DNA of 6,101 bases, from contig CALHAO010000481.1 in NCBI GenBank assembly GCA_937931765.1, positions 1 to 6,101 of the forward strand, given 5' to 3'. The position numbers and the translations under genes were made by a program. Shown here piece after piece: positions 1 to 3,992 of the stretch (within the stretch, counting starts at the first letter, position 1; each line of letters begins with the position of its first letter). This DNA is from an uncultured Thiotrichaceae bacterium (GTDB taxonomy: Bacteria; Pseudomonadota; Gammaproteobacteria; Thiotrichales; Thiotrichaceae). The notes beneath the pieces were generated by a model, which saw only the letters and a program-made list of their open reading frames with translations, searched no databases and was not told where the DNA came from.

Positions 1-330
1 GCAGATAACGCCGGTTCCGATGCGGAGAATATTCAGTGAAGTAACATCGACATCATCAAAGCGATTGCGCAACCAGTCAAACTCACCAAACCAGCGATAC
101 CATAAGCCATCCAGAAAGCCAGCAACCGCCACTCCCCAAAAGGACAACACCATCAACGTAGGGATATAAGCATAATCAAACAGACTTTTTAACGCCCTTG
201 GCGGATCACTGATATCAAACTCCACAAACCACTTCACGTGGGCCATTGCGACACTGGAAAACAGCAGAAATAAAATAAATACCAACAGCCTGCCAACCGG
301 ACTGGTACTAAAAAACTTAGGGGCATTCAT
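1..330 (-). CDS. Predicted inner-membrane protein, N-terminal part (cut by window edge)
   Basis: An ATG at 328-330 opens a minus-strand frame that stays open for 110 codons to the window edge, so only the N-terminus is visible. The product starts with a hydrophobic signal-like segment (about residues 14-29, ending SSVAMA) followed by AHVKWFVEFDISDPP, then a second hydrophobic segment (about 53-72, YIPTLMVLSFWGVAVAGF) and an aromatic stretch (LWYRWFG). The AHVKWF start after a cleavable-looking leader recalls a group of poorly characterised multi-pass membrane proteins, some annotated as DoxX-like. That link is from memory and weak, so no function is assigned. The start lies only 5 nt after the stop of the di-heme protein gene and has no clear Shine-Dalgarno (AATAATAATA precedes it), so it is probably the third gene of the operon and translated by coupling or reinitiation. 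An overlapping ATG at 324-326 is out of frame. The gene is confident; the role is not. Confidence 0.8.
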   Translation of the reverse strand, partial: MNAPKFFSTSPVGRLLVFILFLLFSSVAMAHVKWFVEFDISDPPRALKSLFDYAYIPTLMVLSFWGVAVAGFLDGLWYRWFGEFDWLRNRFDDVDVTSLNILRIGTGVIC

Positions 331-335
331 TATTA

Positions 336-1625
336 TTATTTTGCTCTTTGAGACAGTGTGTGCAGAAAAGATTCATCGGTTAAAGTCTGTAAAAAAGCTA
401 CCAGATAATCCTGCTCATCTGGCGTCAGGTTCAGCGATGTCAGAACAGTTTCCTGATGATTTCCTGGCACCTTACGCTCGGAAATATTATTGTAATAACG
501 CACCACCTCATCTAACGAACCCAACTCACCGGTATGCATATAAGGCGCTGTTTTTACGACATTGCGCAATGACGGAGTTTTGAACTGGCCACGGAATTCC
601 ACATTACGGTAAACATAATCCAACGGGCTGCGGTAACTCCCATCAATTGGGGCATCGTTATAAGCACTTTTCGTATTAAACGGATCGACCATTAACTGAG
701 AAACACCCAGATAACGCCCGTCTGATAAACCGGGCTGCCTTTTTTCCAGAAACAAATGATGGAATTCCCCATCCGAAAAATTTGGCCCGAAATGACACTG
801 AACACATCCAGCCTTACCGACAAACAACTTCAAGCCTTTTTTTGCAGTATCAGAAATAGCTTGTTGTTTATGCTCATCACCTGTTTTCATTCCCGTTGCA
901 AAACGATCAAAAGGTGAGTTTCGTGAAACTATTGTTTCCTCAAAAGCTGCAATGATTTTCGCCGTATTAACAAACACCTGATTGACGGCTTGCTGCGTTT
1001 CCTTATCGAGGCTTTTCCAGGCAATATTAACTGGATGATTCGGGGTTTCAGTTAATGGCTTAGCTTGCTCAGGCAAACTTTGTAATAATTCATCAGAAAT
1101 GCTGCCAAACAGTGATTCATACGTCTGGCGATAATCACCATCACTCTGTATCAGCCGGGCAATGGCGGTACGGCTTCCAGCCATTTCACCTTCATGCTCC
1201 ATCGGCCCTAAAGCCTGGCCCCATAGAGTGTCTGCACGACCATTCCAGGAAAACCAGCGATTCTGGGCGATATTCCATAAATGAGGTGTGTGCTTTTCCA
1301 ACGGTGCATTATCCACACCTGCCATATAAGCACTGCTCCAACTATCAGTAGGATTATGACAGGAAGCACAAGAACGCGTGCCATCACGGGATAGACGGAA
1401 ATCGAAGAATAACTCCTGCCCCATAGCAATGGCATCGGGATGACCAGATACCCGATTCGTTGGATCTGTTTTGTCCACCAACTTCTCGCCGGACAAAGAC
1501 TGAATGACATGCTTCTCATACGCAGAAAAGGTTATTTCATTATCATCAGCTTGCGCCTTAGACAAAGTGAATATCAACGCTGAACACAAAAACAACCGCA
1601 GTATTAAAACAAAGGATCTGCTCAT
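336..1625 (-). CDS. Periplasmic di-heme cytochrome c peroxidase / MauG-family protein
   Basis: A 429-residue protein with a Sec signal peptide (hydrophobic core about 4-20, likely cleavage after AQA near residue 26) and two covalent heme c motifs: CASCH at 86-90 and CVQCH at 274-278. Between them lies the family block NRWFSWNGRADTLWGQALGP (about 122-141). After the second heme come FKTPSLRNV (348-356) and PYMHTGE (361-367). This order is that of the CcP/MauG family (Pfam CCP_MauG plus a C-terminal cytochrome c domain). Members reduce hydrogen peroxide or, like MauG, oxidise a protein partner; which applies here cannot be told. Start choice: ATG at 1623-1625 has GGAGG 7 nt upstream and overlaps the lipoprotein stop as ATGA. 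An in-frame GTG at 1629-1631 would add two residues, but the same GGAGG would lie only 1 nt from it. The gene sits between a YtkA-like lipoprotein and a membrane protein in one transcription unit, suggesting joint work in the periplasm. Both heme motifs are intact and there is no sign of decay. Confidence 0.93.
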   Translation of the reverse strand: MSRSFVLILRLFLCSALIFTLSKAQADDNEITFSAYEKHVIQSLSGEKLVDKTDPTNRVSGHPDAIAMGQELFFDFRLSRDGTRSCASCHNPTDSWSSAYMAGVDNAPLEKHTPHLWNIAQNRWFSWNGRADTLWGQALGPMEHEGEMAGSRTAIARLIQSDGDYRQTYESLFGSISDELLQSLPEQAKPLTETPNHPVNIAWKSLDKETQQAVNQVFVNTAKIIAAFEETIVSRNSPFDRFATGMKTGDEHKQQAISDTAKKGLKLFVGKAGCVQCHFGPNFSDGEFHHLFLEKRQPGLSDGRYLGVSQLMVDPFNTKSAYNDAPIDGSYRSPLDYVYRNVEFRGQFKTPSLRNVVKTAPYMHTGELGSLDEVVRYYNNISERKVPGNHQETVLTSLNLTPDEQDYLVAFLQTLTDESFLHTLSQRAK

Positions 1626-2134
1626 GGCCACACCTCCAGATCAATATCCGCAGAATCCCCCATCATTCCCCGCTTTACCTTAAACGTCAGGTTCCACTCA
1701 CCCGGCATATGAAACAACATTTGCTCAACAATAAACCGGCTACCACCCAATGGCTTTATCTTTGGTAAGGTATTCATGCCATGACTGTGCGCTCGCATGC
1801 CAGCGTCTATTTCCAACTCAACAGGATAAGATAGCGGCTGCCCCACAGGATTCAGAACATCAACCACCAAATCAAAATATTCATTTAACGGCACACCTTC
1901 GGAAGGCAGTACTAATAACAACTGATATTGCTGCTGTTTAGTCACTATGTTTGATACAGGTGCCAGCCCGGATTTCTGCACAGAATCAACCGGCAACACA
2001 TTCGCACGCTTAGCCTGTCCATCGGCATAAATCATTGCATCAGAAGACACTAAAGGGTCGGTAATTTGTTCAGTATTACAAGCAGCTAAAACCAGGCAGC
2101 AAAGCAGCGCACTGAAGGAAGTCATTCGAGTCAT
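1622..2134 (-). CDS. YtkA-like domain outer-membrane lipoprotein
   Basis: A 170-residue protein with a lipoprotein signal: short n-region with Arg3, hydrophobic core, then LAAC with the lipidated cysteine at Cys19. Asn follows the cysteine rather than Asp, so Lol sorting predicts the outer membrane. Residues about 65-170 match the YtkA-like beta-sandwich domain (YtkA/FixH-like). The recognisable parts are LNEYFDLVVDV, the His/Met-rich AHSHGMNTLPKIKPLGG (115-131) and FHMPGEWNLTF (141-151). The function of this domain is not established; clustered His and Met (AHSHGM, FHMPG, RGMMGD) would suit a metal, perhaps copper, site, but that is inference. ATG at 2132-2134 is preferred over an in-frame ATG at 2123-2125 because it keeps the only positive charge of the signal peptide. 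Neither has a good Shine-Dalgarno in the AT-rich leader. It is the first gene of the operon, and its stop overlaps the di-heme gene start by 4 nt (ATGA). Confidence 0.88.
   Translation of the reverse strand: MTRMTSFSALLCCLVLAACNTEQITDPLVSSDAMIYADGQAKRANVLPVDSVQKSGLAPVSNIVTKQQQYQLLLVLPSEGVPLNEYFDLVVDVLNPVGQPLSYPVELEIDAGMRAHSHGMNTLPKIKPLGGSRFIVEQMLFHMPGEWNLTFKVKRGMMGDSADIDLEVWP
1633..1637 (-). promoter_or_regulatory. Ribosome binding site deciding the start of the di-heme gene
   Basis: GGAGG on the minus strand lies inside the last codons of the lipoprotein gene (...CTG GAG GTG TGG CCA TGA). It is 7 nt from the ATG at 1625 and only 1 nt from the in-frame GTG at 1631, so it supports the ATG. 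Together with the ATGA overlap it indicates translational coupling of the two genes. Confidence 0.8.
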
Positions 2135-2164
2135 TAAATTATTTTTCTTTATTTATATAATTTA

Positions 2165-2192
2165 ATTATAGGTGTGATTCAGAATCCCCCAA
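2165..2192 (-). promoter_or_regulatory. Probable sigma-70-type promoter of the lipoprotein/di-heme operon
   Basis: On the minus strand a perfect TATAAT lies at 2165-2170. A poor -35 (TTGGGG, 3 of 6 matches) lies 16 bp upstream at about 2187-2192. Transcription would start near 2158, leaving a leader of about 24 nt before the ATG at 2134. The spacer holds an 11-bp odd palindrome, GATTCTGAATC (2176-2186). A strong -10 with a weak -35 is typical of a promoter that needs an activator. This is a reading by eye, with no experimental support. Confidence 0.5.
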
Positions 2193-2200
2193 CACCCCAG

Positions 2201-2230
2201 TCCTGACCAGCACCCTGTTTATCCTGACCA
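2201..2230 (-). repeat. Direct repeat TGGTCAGGA x2, 21-bp period, possible activator site
   Basis: The 9-mer TGGTCAGGA (minus strand) occurs exactly at 2201-2209 and 2222-2230, start to start 21 bp, or two helical turns. The pair lies just upstream of the weak -35 of the operon promoter, at about -43 to -72 from the predicted start. Two half-sites on the same face of the helix at that distance are a common arrangement for a transcription activator. The regulator is unknown. Confidence 0.4.
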
Positions 2231-2285
2231 ACTGCACCACTAAAACGACATCAAACCCGGTTTCTATATAATCATAATACGCTGC

Positions 2286-3797
2286 TCATCCCTCAACCTC
2301 ACCACCCTGCAAATGATAACTCCGCACCCGCCGCCCATCCGGCTCGACAGAATGCAGGTGCACATCGTAGCCCCACAAGCGGTGGATATGCCGTAGCATC
2401 TCATAACAGTCATTATTCAACGGCTTACGGTCATGCATATGATGGTACAAAGTCAGCGACCGATCGCCGCGCACATTCACGCTTTCCACCTGAATATCCG
2501 GCTCATTTGAGCTGAGGTTATACTGCTGCGATAAAGTCTCACGCAGTAAACGATAACCCTCATCATTATGAATCGCAGTCACATCAATCGCGCTTTGACG
2601 ATCATCATCCTGCAAAGCAAAAAAGTGGAAATCACGCATAATCTTCGGTGACATGAACTGTAAAATGTAACTCTCATCACGGAAGTTACGCATCACATAA
2701 TCCATCGTCTTCAGCCAATCCGACCCGGCAATATCCGGAAACCAGCGTTTATCCTCTTCATCCGGATTTTCACAAATACGGCGAATATCCCGCATCATCG
2801 CAAAACCTAATGCATAAGGATTAATACCGGAATAATAAGGGCTATCGAATTCAGGCTGCATCACCACATTGGAGTGCGAAGTCAGGAATTCCATCATGAA
2901 GCCATCGTTCACCAAACCTTCGTCATACATTTCATTAAGGATGGTGTAATGCCAGAACGTCGCCCAACCTTCGTTCATCACCTGGGTCTGACGCTGCGGG
3001 TAAAAGTATTGTGCAATCTTACGCACAATCCGCACAATTTCACGCTGCCAGCTCTTGAGTGACGGTGAGTTTTTCTCAAAGAAATACAGAATGTTTTCCT
3101 GTGACTCCTGCGGAAATTTCTGCTTTTCTATCTCCTCATCCTTAACTTCCTGAGTCGGCAAGGTACGCCACAAATCATTCAGATGCTGCTGGATATATTC
3201 CTCACGCTCATCCTGCTGCAGCTTTTCAGCTTCAGCAGAAATTGGTGATGGCCGATGATAACGATCGACACCGTAATTCATCAATGCATGACAGGAGTCC
3301 AACAGCGCCTCAACTTCTTCTGCACCGTGACGCTCTTCGCACTCAGAAATAAAATTCCGCGCAAACACCAGATAATCAATAATCGCTTCTGCATCCGTCC
3401 AGCTGCGAAACAGGTAATTACCTTTGAAGAAAGAGTTATGACCATAACAAGCGTGCGCAATTACCAGCGCCTGCATAGTCATGGTGTTTTCTTCCATCAG
3501 ATAGGCAATACAAGGATCGGAGTTAATCACGATCTCATACGCCAGCCCCATGCGGCCACGGGAGTAGTTCTGTTCCACGTTGACGAAGTGTTTGCCATAC
3601 GACCAGTGATTATAAAACACCGGCATGCCCACCGAAGCATAGGCATCCATCATCTGATCAGAGCGGATCATTTCAATCTGGTTCGGATAAGTGTCGAGTT
3701 TGAATTTTTCTTTGGCAATACGGGCAATTTCCGTATTGTATTTCTCGATGGCTTCAAACGTCCATTCCGAACTGGTCGAGATATAATTATTGTTCAT
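2286..3797 (-). CDS. SpoVR family protein (YcgB-like)
   Basis: A 503-residue protein, close to the full length of E. coli YcgB (about 510) and matching the SpoVR family end to end. Recognisable blocks are WTFEAIEKYN near the N-terminus (12-21), DAYASVGMPVFYNHWSYGK (51-69), EENTMTMQALVIAHACYGHN (102-121) followed by SFFKGNYLFR, VMNEGWATFWHYTILNE (273-289), NPYALGF (326-332) and a C-terminal domain ending near GYDVHLHSVEPDGRRVRSYHLQ. His115, His120, Glu276 and His283 could form a metal site, but that is inference. SpoVR was named for a role in Bacillus spore cortex formation. In proteobacteria it is often linked to the PrkA kinase (YeaG) and YeaH, and E. coli ycgB belongs to the stationary-phase (sigma S) response. 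The biochemical function remains unclear. Here it is transcribed divergently from the M6 protease, with neither prkA nor yeaH visible beside it. The ATG at 3795-3797 gives the family-typical N-terminus; no clear Shine-Dalgarno precedes it. No clear terminator follows, so read-through into the lipoprotein operon is possible. Confidence 0.95.
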   Translation of the reverse strand: MNNNYISTSSEWTFEAIEKYNTEIARIAKEKFKLDTYPNQIEMIRSDQMMDAYASVGMPVFYNHWSYGKHFVNVEQNYSRGRMGLAYEIVINSDPCIAYLMEENTMTMQALVIAHACYGHNSFFKGNYLFRSWTDAEAIIDYLVFARNFISECEERHGAEEVEALLDSCHALMNYGVDRYHRPSPISAEAEKLQQDEREEYIQQHLNDLWRTLPTQEVKDEEIEKQKFPQESQENILYFFEKNSPSLKSWQREIVRIVRKIAQYFYPQRQTQVMNEGWATFWHYTILNEMYDEGLVNDGFMMEFLTSHSNVVMQPEFDSPYYSGINPYALGFAMMRDIRRICENPDEEDKRWFPDIAGSDWLKTMDYVMRNFRDESYILQFMSPKIMRDFHFFALQDDDRQSAIDVTAIHNDEGYRLLRETLSQQYNLSSNEPDIQVESVNVRGDRSLTLYHHMHDRKPLNNDCYEMLRHIHRLWGYDVHLHSVEPDGRRVRSYHLQGGEVEG

Positions 3798-3992
3798 AAT
3801 TTGATTTAACCAAGTGTAAAAATTTTTATTATTACATTTAAAATATAGAAATCTATCTGTACAACTATGACTATAGAAGGTAGTATGTTTAGCTTATTTA
3901 ATAAACTTTCTATATATAAAACTATTCGCTCTGATCGCTAATAGCATGCAACATCCACTTTTATATCCTACACAAACCGTGAGGTATGCACA
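3798..3992. promoter_or_regulatory. AT-rich divergent intergenic region between spoVR and the M6 protease gene
   Basis: This 195-bp stretch must hold the promoters of both divergent genes, but no canonical -35/-10 pair stands out on either strand. On the minus strand CTATATT (3842-3848) and CTATAGT (3870-3876) each match the sigma S extended -10 CTATACT at 6 of 7 positions. That would suit a SpoVR gene but is a weak argument in DNA this AT-rich. On the plus strand TATATATAAA near 3911-3920 is the best -10-like run upstream of the protease. No strong inverted repeat or terminator was seen. Confidence 0.4.
3981..3985 (+). promoter_or_regulatory. Ribosome binding site of the M6 protease gene
   Basis: GAGGT ends 7 nt before the ATG at 3993-3995. 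It overlaps no other plausible start: an ATG at 3986-3988 directly abuts it and is in a different frame. It therefore fixes the start of the protease. Confidence 0.8.

Noticed and set aside
341..583. Short plus-strand open frame opposite the C-terminal end of the di-heme gene
   Set aside because: It overlaps conserved di-heme protein sequence, lacks a ribosome site and has no recognisable motif.
1626..1631. Longer di-heme protein starting at GTG 1631 (two extra residues)
   Set aside because: GGAGG would lie only 1 nt from this GTG but is ideally spaced for the ATG at 1625, which also forms an ATGA overlap with the upstream stop.
2253..2263. AAACCCGGTTT as a possible terminator hairpin after spoVR
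   Set aside because: Arms of 5 bp with a 1-nt centre cannot form a stable RNA hairpin, and no T-run follows.
3255..3809. 184-codon open frame on the plus strand
   Set aside because: Lies antisense to spoVR, whose family match covers the full length. The translation has no recognisable domain and is explained by reverse-complement codon bias.
3986..3988. ATG at 3986 as start of the protease
   Set aside because: It directly abuts the GAGGT ribosome site and is out of frame with the protease coding sequence.
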